64,000 bases of DNA, from contig CAUYLG010048178.1 in NCBI GenBank assembly GCA_963573385.1, forward strand, positions 114,414-178,413, written 5' to 3'. The notes under the pieces were generated by a model. That model saw only the letters and a program-made list of their open reading frames with translations. It ran no database searches and had not been told where the DNA came from. Position numbers and translations under genes: made by a program. Positions 53,978 through 64,000 of the stretch are shown piece after piece (positions within the stretch are counted from its first letter, which is position 1; each line of letters opens with the position of its first letter). Origin of the DNA: Cacajao melanocephalus (taxonomy: Eukaryota > Chordata > Mammalia > Primates > Pitheciidae).

Positions 53978-54145
53978 ACAGTAGCGGGGTGTGGTGGCTT
54001 GCACCTGTAATTCCAATTACTTGGGAGGCTGAGGTGGGAGGATCACCTGAGCTCAGGAGAGTTTGAGGTTACAGTGAACTATATGATTGCACCACTGCAC
54101 TCCAGCTTGGGCAACAAAGTGAGACCCTGCCTCCAAAAAGAAAAG
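53978..54145 (+). repeat. Right-half Alu
   Basis: Right arm only with a tail; AGCAAACAG and AGCAAATG lie at the two ends. Confidence 0.82.
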
Positions 54146-54948
<803 letters not shown>

Positions 54949-55590
54949 GGAACCTCGCCCTTTTTAAGTGCAGGAGGAAGTTGGAAGAGAAGCCATGCAT
55001 GAAATAAAAAATATATATACACAGACATAAACACCCACATTTTCACACTTCTTTTGCTTGTTTTCTCCATAAGGAACAAATGAGAGAAACTCCAGCCTCT
55101 CTCCCTGGAGTCCTTATACTTACTACACATTTGTTAGAGAAGCCCCATATGGGGCTTGGATTCAAGAAGCAGACTTCACTCTTCCTGGCCCCACTCACCT
55201 CTGACAGTTCACCAAGGGAATGCTTGGAACACAAGCAATAATGTCCAGAAGAGGCAAGAAAAAATATGGCTCACTTAACTTACACATTACACACGAGGGG
55301 CCTCAGTTTCTCCAAGTACTTTCACATTCGATCCTTAGCAAGCTTCTAACCTGCAGTTACAGAGCTCAGCCAAGCTGTGAGACAGAGGAAAGCAGCATTT
55401 TGATCCAGCACGCACTGGGTCAGTCCCTTCATCCAAGGCAGTCACACATGCCAGCCCCAAGTAAATCTCTGGGGGCTTGCAGCTATTTTCTTTGTGGAGT
55501 GGAAACTTGGGTTTTTTCCCTCAGTGGATTTCTCCCTGCTTCTTCTGCCGAGCTCCACGCTGCTCCATCTGGACCTGAGACAGCTGCTCG

Positions 55591-55635
<45 letters not shown>
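54949..55635 (-). other. CCDC32: Presumed CCDC32 3' UTR
   Basis: Sequence following the TAA stop on the minus strand. It begins with a CA repeat and has no clear AATAAA before the Alu at 54,948, so the true transcript end is uncertain. CAGAGGTGAGTGG on the minus strand at about 55,193-55,205 is a good splice-donor match and could mark an alternative 3' exon. Confidence 0.4.
55592..55632. repeat. (GT)n microsatellite
   Basis: About 20 GT units ending 3 bp from the CCDC32 stop codon (CA units in the transcript). Confidence 0.95.
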
Positions 55636-55792
55636 TTACTGTTCTGCTGCTGCTGGCTTGTCCCCAGCTGCTGGCTTGTCCCCAGCCGCTGGCTTCTCAA
55701 CCTGTGACTCTGGAGGAATCAGATACTGGACCTCTTCTGTGCTGATGGCTACTTTATCTGGCTGGAGCCACCTCTTGAAATGTTCCAAGGTG
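55636..55792 (-). CDS. CCDC32: CCDC32 last coding exon
   Basis: Follows the acceptor CCCTTTCAG and begins with the last base of a Ser codon; 52 residues then TAA at 55636-55638. It reads STLEHFKRWLQPDKVAISTE and continues VQYLIPPESQ. The C-terminus has the unit KPAAGD in two exact copies followed by KPAAAEQ, encoded by the near-identical CTGCTGGCTTGTCCCCAG blocks at 55649-55685. The tail is low-complexity and probably disordered. A CA microsatellite starts just after the stop. The WLQP region is the best conserved-looking part; its exact role is not visible from sequence. Confidence 0.94.
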
Positions 55793-56171
55793 CTGAAAGG
55801 GCACAAGAAAAGGGTGGTAGTGTCAGACCTCACTGATTAATTACTTAGTGATTATCTCAGTTACTCAAACACTACCTTCCCACCAACTACCAGTTTCTTC
55901 CTACAGTGGTTTTTTACTGCTAACTTGGGGAGCAGAAGGATCCTCCTCTTGCAGCTGTGCATCCTGGCAGCTCTGCACATAATTTACCCCATACTGGGCA
56001 CTTTGGCTACAGGCAGCACCCCTTAAAATGCAAAGCCTCTGAAGGCTTGATGAGAATGGCTAAAGAGTTTATGCCTCAGTCCTAAAGACCTAAAGATAGG
56101 TCTTTTTTCACTCAAAACAGGAGAGGAGAGAAATTGTCAAGGAAAAGAAACACTCATAAATACCAAATTAT

Positions 56172-56477
56172 GGCTGGGCACAGTGGCTCACGCCTGTAAT
56201 CCCAGCACTTTGGGAGGCCGAGGCAGGCAGATCACCTGAGGTCAGGAGTTTGAGACCAACCTGACCAACATGGTGAAACCCCGTCTCTACTAAAAAAATA
56301 CCAAAATTAGCTGGGCATAGTGGTGTAATTAGCATGCCTGTAATCCCAGCTACTCAGGAGGCTGAGCAGGAAAATTGCTTGAACCCAGGAGGTGGAGGTT
56401 GCAGGAGGCTGAGATCACGCCATTGCACTGCAGCCTGGGTGACAAAGCAAGATTCTGTTGCATAAATAAATAAATAC
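56172..56477 (+). repeat. AluS in CCDC32 intron
   Basis: Full-length, antisense to CCDC32; exact ATACCAAATTAT flanks. Confidence 0.94.
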
Positions 56478-57627
56478 CAAATTATTACTGAGGCAGTAAT
56501 CTGAGTATCTTTTGCCTGTTATAGCTGAGGCAATCTGGGACTCCATTATACTTATACCACTTTTTTGTGGGTTTATTTTGTTTGTTTATTTCATCCTACA
56601 GCAAGTCCCTAAGATAAAAACATCTGAGCAGCAAATATCCCCCACAAGGGAATGACTGTTATGCTAGAGGACTCTCTTTTTGTCTGGATCTGTAGGGAGA
56701 GGGGACACGTAATTGTCAAGCTCAAGGTCCCCTACCTGCCTTCCTTACAGGACCCTATACCCTAAAGCTATTAGACAGTCACAGTAAAATATAAGTGACT
56801 AGCTAGTGTTTCCTGGTGTTTTTTCTGAACAATGATAGAAACATTCCAACAGATGCAGGCTCGGGAAAAATCCAAATATCAGAGGGCAATGAGAGCAGCT
56901 GATTGACTCTAGTGCTCACAGCTCAGGGGAATCAAGTGTGACACAGCATTTAATCTTCATTTACCACACTTTTCATAGAATTATTCAAATTATTTCCATA
57001 GAGTAGGGGGAAACCACATTATTTTACATATTGATAAATCCACAGGAACATGCTGATCTGATTTCAGAGAAAGGATTTCTACTGGAGAATGACACAGGAG
57101 AAGTTTTGTCTTTTCTTCTCAGAGCTGGAGAGGAGGGAAGTATGCAGGGGGAGAGAGAATATAAGTAAACACTAAATTATCAGTGGTTCAGGAGTCTGCA
57201 TCTTCAAATCTGTGTTTGGAGCAATTTAAGACTTAATTAGGTTGGACTTTTTTTAAAGATAGAAAAGAGCAAAATGGATATGATTTCCTGAACCCTCAGA
57301 GTGTAGTTGGCCTGACCTTAGATGCTGATTTCTGAAGCATCTATAGGCATGCTGATTCAGCATTTGAGATAATGTAAGTGAAAGTATTTTGCAAATTTGT
57401 CAGTAAATGTACCTATGAAGTTTTATTCATATACTGTCCTGATTTCAGCAGCAGTACTTCCTCTGACATGATGGGACTCTCAACACCAATCTCCATATGT
57501 TACAAACTCAAGTTAAATCACATTTCCCTAAGACCTTTTGTTAACATTCAATTTTTTACTCCCCCATTGATTTTTATTTTGAATAATTTCTTACAAAACT
57601 CTAAAATGCTGTTAGGAAGAATAATAT
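56478..57627. other. CCDC32 intron sequence
   Basis: Non-repetitive intronic DNA between the last two coding exons; nothing further recognised. Confidence 0.5.
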
Positions 57628-57860
57628 TAGTAACAGCCAATGCTTCTGTAGTGCTTACCATGTGCTAGGCATTATTCCCTTTACAAATTGTAACTCATTT
57701 AACCTTCATAACAACTTATGAGGTAAGAGAGCTGATTGCTCCCATTTCACAGATCAGGAAACTGAGGCACACACAGGTTACTAACCCAAGAACATACAAC
57801 CAGTAAGTGGCAGAGCCGATTTCCTGAGTGTCAAGCCCCATTCTTGTTCACTGTGCCAGC
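57628..57860 (-). repeat. MIR
   Basis: Well-kept reversed MIR: GTGCTAGGCATTATTCCC, CATTTCACAGATCAGGAAACTG, AGTAAGTGGCAGAGCCG. Confidence 0.92.
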
Positions 57861-58014
57861 AGGCTCTCTCTATCCTTCTGCATCTAAACCACCTGCAGGT
57901 ACTGTTCAAGTCCTGCCTCCCTCTATGGCAAAACACCAAAGCCAGGAGGGAGCTCAGTGGTCTTTCAATTCCCAAAGCATGTTCTGTCACTTTTCAACTG
58001 GCCTTCTCTTATTG

Positions 58015-58170
58015 CTGCCTGGTATTGTTAGGTATCTCTTCATATATACTTGTCGACTGCCTACAAGTAGTTCTGAGGACAAAACCAAATGGGTCTAAAA
58101 CTTCCTTATACCATTCCCTCCCTGATGCCAAGCACAGTGCTGTCACACAGTGGACGCTTCATAAATTCAT
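58015..58170 (+). repeat. L2 3' end
   Basis: CCAAGCACAGTGCTGTCACAC, then GGACGCTTCATAAATTCATTC matches the L2 end pattern. Confidence 0.55.
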
Positions 58171-58222
58171 TCATTTAGTCTACATAAATTCATTGAGTGG
58201 CTACAATTTGACAAAAATTCTA

Positions 58223-58666
<444 letters not shown>

Positions 58667-58889
58667 AAAAGAGATTGATTGATTACTACTTTCTCAAGTG
58701 CATCGCATACTTAAAAATGAACACAATGGTTTATCCTTAACTCTGTTCAATCTGTGACCAACATGTAGCTGCAGCATTTGCCTTTTGGCAAAAAAAGTCT
58801 GTTCTTAAAAATCTACTGCTGGGCTAAAAACAAATAGAGCAACTACATAAAGTATGATTTCAGCTGGAACTAGACTGGGAATCTATTAC

Positions 58890-59046
58890 CTCTCATCAGA
58901 ATCAAGTCCATCCACAAAGAACTCTGAGGCCAACTTCTCCTGGAGGAACCGATCCCAGCATTCCTTCTTGGCTTGGGCCAGGGTTCGAAGCATGTCCTTA
59001 GAAGTCACTTCCTGATTTAAACCTTTGATTCGTCTTAGCTTTTTCT
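58890..59046 (-). CDS. CCDC32: CCDC32 middle coding exon
   Basis: 157 nt, acceptor CTTCTCTCTCTAG and donor GAG|GTAATA. It completes Glu-82 from the previous exon and ends two bases into a Ser codon. The reading EKKLRRIKGLNQEVTSKDML, then RTLAQAKKECWDRFLQEKLA, then SEFFVDGLDSDE is a basic, mostly helical stretch (about residues 82-133) and gives the coiled-coil name. It is known as the region most alike between vertebrate CCDC32 proteins. Its length is not a multiple of three, so skipping it would shift the frame. Confidence 0.95.
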
Positions 59047-59395
59047 CTAGAGAGAGAAGTAGAGCTTAATAAGGAAAATGAGTATGCGATAAAATTTTAA
59101 TTAAGTCTAAAACTCAAAATACCAACTTAAAAATTCTCTCACTGATTAGGACATCCACATTCCCTGCAAAAGAGGTCATTTTTTAAGAACATTCTTCTTT
59201 TTCCCTTTACAAAGTCCTCACCTTGCATTTTATCAAATAATGTTTAACCCCAGAAAAGGGAAAAGCCATAGGTTCTCATAAATAAATCAATGACATGTTT
59301 TCCTTGAAATCACATAAGCCCAGCAGGTATCTCTCTGAGGAATGCTTGCTTTCCCTGGTTTGACATATGTATACTATTGTCTTTTTCAACTCCTT

Positions 59396-59484
59396 GAAAA
59401 TAATCTCTCTGAGGAGTAACTTGTTTTTCTTGTTACAGTAACATGAAGTGGTTTCCAGATCTCATGAGAAAGAATTAGAAAAAA
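59396..59484 (+). repeat. Direct repeat copy B near CCDC32 exon
   Basis: GAAAATAATCTCTCTGAGGAG to CTCATGAGAAAGAATT. Same orientation as copy A, about 817 bp away, with the exon between them. Confidence 0.85.
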
Positions 59485-59603
59485 TGATGAAAGATCCAAT
59501 GGCTCATTAGATATTAAAATTGACTTGATGATAACTCAGTAATAAGAGATCTTTAAAATCTCTATGTGTGATTAAATTCTTGTTAAAAGTAAAAGAATCT
59601 CCC

Positions 59604-59967
<364 letters not shown>

Positions 59968-60016
59968 CTAATCTCATGAGAGTAGCCCTTATGGCTTCTT
60001 GATGATAGAGGTTAAA

Positions 60017-60328
60017 TTACTCTTCTTTGCTTTTTAACTCTAATTGTTTAACAGATTTTCCCTTTTGAAGAATACAAGAAAGGACATCACCATTTACCAT
60101 CTGCCTTAATTTAGTTTTGCCTTCAACTATAAGTGCATCGGTAAATGATGGCAGGGTAGGGTGGTAAACATCAAGCTCAGAACCAATAGAAACTATGATC
60201 TGCAGTTCTGTTTTCATTTCTAAAAAAGTCACATCAGCTAACACCCACTGATCAAAACAAACACCTTTTGTTCCTGTTATTACCACCAAGAGCTCACCCA
60301 TGTAAAAAAACCCTGCAATTGATATATG
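60017..60328 (-). other. Unexplained open frame in CCDC32 intron
   Basis: Same strand as CCDC32. Open from 60328 with ATG at 60301-60299 and stop at 60017, 94 codons after the Met. It is not repeat-derived as far as I can see and is not low-complexity (MGELLVVITGTKGVCFDQWV at the start, KSVKQLELKSKEE at the end). TCAATTGCAG just upstream could act as a splice acceptor. I recognise no family; a chance frame is quite possible. Confidence 0.2.
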
Positions 60329-60775
60329 TTAAATATTTAGGGGTTTGTCTTCTCCTTGAGGATATAAAAAGGGTTATGCGTAACATATATTTAACTCAGA
60401 TTTTAATTACTGCTCTTATCAGTGGATTCTCTTTGATATAGGTTATTTAGCAACAAAAACTTCATATTGTCTGGCCTCAGTTGTCAAGGTGGAAGGTAGT
60501 CTTTTGGGCTGGAAAAGGTCTTCTCCTCTCTAAGTATGCTGAGTCCCTGGTCAGGTGTGATTTCAATAGGGCAGGCAGAAATGGGCGTTAACATGTACCT
60601 GTCTGCCACTGCCTCCCAGTCCATGCCATAGGCAACAGAAATGACTATTATTTTCTTCAAGATGAAAACTTCTTAACTGACTTTAGAAAAGATCAGTTAA
60701 CTTTCCAAGCCAGTCTTCACTAATCAAAATCATCACTGTCTTCATTAAATTTTTCTTTCTTCTTTTTTTTCTTTT
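60329..60775. other. CCDC32 intron sequence
   Basis: Non-repetitive; nothing recognised. Confidence 0.45.
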
Positions 60776-61040
60776 TTTATTTTTCTTTTTTTGAGACAGA
60801 GTCTCACTCTGTGTCCCAAGCTGGGGTGCAATGGACACTCTCAGCTCACTGCAACATCCGCCTCCTAAGTTCAAGCGATTCTCCTGCCTCAGCCTCCCAA
60901 GTAGCTGGGATTACAGGTGCACACCACCACACCTGGCTAATTTTTGTATTTTTAGTAGCGACAGGGTTTGCCATGTTGGCCAGAATGATCTTGAACCCCT
61001 GACCTCATGTGATCTGTCCACCTTGGTCTCCCAGAGTGCT
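60776..61040 (-). repeat. Alu without its 5' end
   Basis: Right arm, linker and part of the left arm, stopping at CTCCCAGAGTGCT where a pyrimidine tract begins. Confidence 0.9.
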
Positions 61041-61118
61041 TTTTTTCTTTCTTTCTCTTCCTCTCTCTCTCTCTTTTTCTTTATTTTTCTTTCTTTTCTT
61101 TTTTTTTTTTTTTAGATG
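61041..61118. repeat. Pyrimidine tract
   Basis: C/T-only run made of the next Alu's reversed tail. Confidence 0.88.
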
Positions 61119-61391
61119 GAATCTTGCATTGTCACCTGGGCTGGAGTGCAGTGGTGCAATCTCGGCTCACTGCACCTCCCAGGTTCAAGTGATTCTCCTT
61201 GCCTCAGCTTCCTAAGTAGCTGGGATTACAGGCACCCATCACCACACCTGGCTAATCTTCTTTTTGTATTTTTACTATAGATGGGGTTTCACTATATTGG
61301 CCATGCTGGTCTCAACTCCTGACCTTGTGATCCGACTGCCTCAGCCTCCCAAAGTGCTGGGATTACAGCTGTGAGCCACCATACCTGGCTT
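61098..61391 (-). repeat. AluS in CCDC32 intron
   Basis: Full-length, sense with the gene, ends CATACCTGGC. Confidence 0.92.
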
Positions 61392-61717
61392 CTCTCTCTT
61401 TTTCTTTTCTTTTTTCTTTTTTTCCTCTCTTTTTCAACATGGTCTTGCTCTGTCAACCAACCTGGAGTGCAATGGCATAATTACAGCTCACTGTAACCTG
61501 AAACAACTGCTGGGCTCAAGCAGTCCTCCCACCTCAGCCCCCTGAGTAGCTGGGATTACAGGCATCCACCACTTTAGGCTAATTTTAAAAAATATTTTTG
61601 TAAAGACAGTCTCACTATGTTGCCCAGGCTGGTCTCAAGCTCTTGGCCTACATGTGATACTCCCACGTCCGCCTTTCAAAGTGATGGGATTATAGGTGTG
61701 AGCCACCATGCCTGACT
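61392..61717 (-). repeat. AluJ with pyrimidine tail
   Basis: Old full-length Alu (CTGAAACAACTGCTGGGCTC) preceded by a reversed tail of T and C. Confidence 0.9.
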
Positions 61718-62124
61718 TTCATGAAGGTTTCTTAGAAGCCCTGGGCACAGAGCATCAACAAGCCAAGGGATCTGGTTGTTCAGAGTTCTCAGACTGTTGC
61801 TTCTTCTCCTTATCATCATTTAACAGATGCTCTGGCTACCACATACAGAATTTTCATCCCCTAGCCATGGCTGCAAGCATTGCTATCCTATCTTTGGTGG
61901 CTTCCTGGCAAATTTCACATTACTTTCTATCCTTCTATCATTCCACCTATGTTTATCTCATATCTTTCTCCTCCAGAACATCATTAACAAAATCCCTTTT
62001 GTTTTCCCAAGATAATTCTTAGCTATCATGCAAGCTCTCTTCTGACTCTTCTTTCTGTCTTTCCTCAGAAGTTCCTTCTACCTGAATTGCCTTTCTTTCC
62101 TCAAATTATTCTTCCCAAGTTTGC
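61718..62124. other. CCDC32 intron sequence
   Basis: C/T-rich, perhaps very old L2; not assignable. Confidence 0.4.
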
Positions 62125-63247
62125 AGCTGATCTTTGACAAAGCATACAACAACATAAACTGGGGAAAGGACACCCTATTTAACAAGTGTTTCTGGGAAAA
62201 CTGGCCAGCTAGATCCCTATCTCTCATACAAAAATCAACTCAAGATGGATATAAAACTTGAAATCTTCAAAATTATAAAAGAAAACTCTTCCAGACATTG
62301 GCCTAGGAAAAGAATTTATGACAAAGATCCCAAAAGTAAATGCAACAAAAGTAAATAAATGGGACCTATTAAACTAAAAAGCTTCTGCACAGCAAAAGAA
62401 ATAATCATCAGAGCAAAGAGACAACCCAAAGAATGGGAGAAAATATTTGCAAACTATGTATCTAACAAAGGACTAATATCCAGAATCTACAAGGAGCTCA
62501 AACAAATCTGAAAGAAAAAAACAAATAATCCCAACAAAAAGTGGGCAAATGACATGAAAAGACATTTCTCAATGGGATTTGAGAAGATATACAAATGGCT
62601 AACACACCTATAAAAAATGTTCAACATCACTAATCATCAGGGAAATGCAAGTCAAAACCACAAGATACCACCTTAACCAGAATGGCCACTATTAAAAAGT
62701 CAAAAAACAATAGATATTGGCATGGATGTGGTAAAAAGATAATGCTTATACACTGCAGATGGGAATATAAGTCAGTACAACCTCTATGGAAAACATAGGG
62801 AGATTTCTCAAAGAACTAAGAGTACATCTACCATTTGATCCAGCAGTGTTTACCCAAAGGAAAAGCTGTTTTACCCAAAGGAAAAGAAGTCATTATATCA
62901 AAAAGACACTTGCACACATGTTTCGCAGTTCACAATTGCAAAGATATAGAACCAACCTAAATGCCCATCAAGCAATGAGTGTTTAAAGAAAATGTGGAAT
63001 ATATACACCATGGAACACTACTCAGCCATAAGAAAGAATAAAATGTTATCTTTTGAAGCAACTTAGATGGAGCTGGAGGTCATTATCCTCTAAGTGAAGT
63101 AACTCAGGAATGGAAAACCAAATGCCATATGTTGTCACTTGTAAGTGGGAGCTAAGCTATAGGTACACAAAGGTATACAAAGTGGTATAATGGACTCTGG
63201 AGATTCAGAGTGGGGAGGTTCTGAAGTGGGGAGGAAACCAAGTTTGT
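62125..63247 (+). repeat. 5'-truncated L1 (primate type)
   Basis: L1 ORF2 end and 3' UTR start, antisense to CCDC32: GCATACAACAACATAAACTGG, GAATGGGAGAAAATATTTGC, GGGAAATGCAAGTCAAAACC, CACTACTCAGCCATAAG. Many stops, and the 3' UTR breaks off without a poly-A tail about 45 bp from the CCDC32 exon. TTTACCCAAAGGAAAAG is tandemly duplicated at about 62848-62885. Confidence 0.93.
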
Positions 63248-63291
63248 TGTAATAGAACTTCAATATGCTTCCCTAGAGCCATCAAACTTAC

Positions 63292-63535
63292 CTAGAGATG
63301 CTAAATACACTTCTGAATCCTGCAAGGGAGCCCAAGGCTTTACAGCTGGCTGGACAGCAAAGTCGGCCACCTCCCTCTGGCATTCACCTTCAAGGCAAGA
63401 ATCCACAAAGGAGTCGGAGAAGGCATTGTTGGCACCATCTTCTTGGTCAGGATTTGGCAGACAGGAACAAATTTCAGCCCAGAGATCCTGGCCAGATCTT
63501 GTGGCTGTAGAGTCAGCACTTTCAAACATTTTCAT
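63292..63535 (-). CDS. CCDC32: CCDC32 first coding exon
   Basis: The exon runs 63292-63547 (acceptor TACTGTTTTATAG, donor CTAG|GTAAGT); coding starts at the ATG at 63535-63533. It encodes residues 1-81 plus one base: MKMFESADSTATRSGQDLWA, then EICSCLPNPDQEDGANNAFS, DSFVDSCLEGECQREVADFA, VQPAVKPWAPLQDSEVYLAS and L. The second Met at residue 3 has the better Kozak context (A at -3), but MKMF is the known start. The part is acidic with short hydrophobic motifs (DLW, SFVDS, PWAPL), the kind used to bind adaptor proteins; that use is inferred. Twelve bases of 5' UTR are in this exon. Confidence 0.95.
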
Positions 63536-63599
63536 TTGGAATCTAAGCTATAAAACAGTAGCTCAAGTGAGTAAGAACTGGCTTTAAGAATACAGCATA

Positions 63600-64000
<401 letters not shown>

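Noticed and set aside
55220..55840. 206-codon open frame on the plus strand
   Set aside because: It is antisense to the CCDC32 last exon and passes through the GT microsatellite, giving a Cys/Val run.

Overview
The window is primate nuclear DNA, most likely human. About 64 Alu copies (AluS and AluJ types, counting split copies once), older MIR and L2 pieces, MaLR-type LTRs and L1 3' ends of several ages fill much of it. The only protein-coding gene I can support is CCDC32 (C15orf57), on the minus strand at the right end. In human this gene lies on 15q15.1, so the window probably represents part of that locus; this placement rests on recognising the protein, not on a search.

Layout. 1-16 kb: repeat-rich intergenic sequence (L2, MIR, a hAT-type element, nested Alus, several L1 3' ends). 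It ends in a 7SL RNA retropseudogene split by an inverted copy of sequence found about 0.9 kb upstream. 16-19 kb: mostly non-repetitive, with a CpG island at about 16.86-17.37 kb that has no recognisable gene. 19-30 kb: Alus, old L1 pieces, an intact-ended Tigger-type DNA transposon at 25.6-26.0 kb and a MaLR solo LTR at 28.5 kb. 30.5-32.6 kb: a nested locus, in which a U6 snRNA fused to an L1 3' end was interrupted by an MST-type LTR that later received three Alus. 35.5-36.5 kb: an older LTR split by a THE1-type LTR and an Alu. 36.6-43.6 kb: relatively repeat-poor DNA with a local direct duplication. 43.6-54.9 kb: CR1/L3-like, L2 and L1 remnants plus Alus.

CCDC32 occupies 55,636 to 63,547 and runs leftwards. 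Three coding exons (63,292-63,535, 58,890-59,046 and 55,636-55,792) join in phase into a 185-codon reading frame with GT/AG introns. The 5' non-coding exon and promoter are beyond the right edge. The product acts in assembly of the AP2 clathrin adaptor. Its introns hold Alus, a MIR, a 5'-truncated L1, an unexplained 94-codon open frame, and a pair of about 88-bp direct repeats that bracket the middle coding exon.

I found no prokaryotic features, CRISPR array or tRNA gene. The most notable structures are the 7SL pseudogene with the inverted templated insertion, the interrupted U6/L1 chimera, the orphan CpG island and the repeats flanking the CCDC32 exon.
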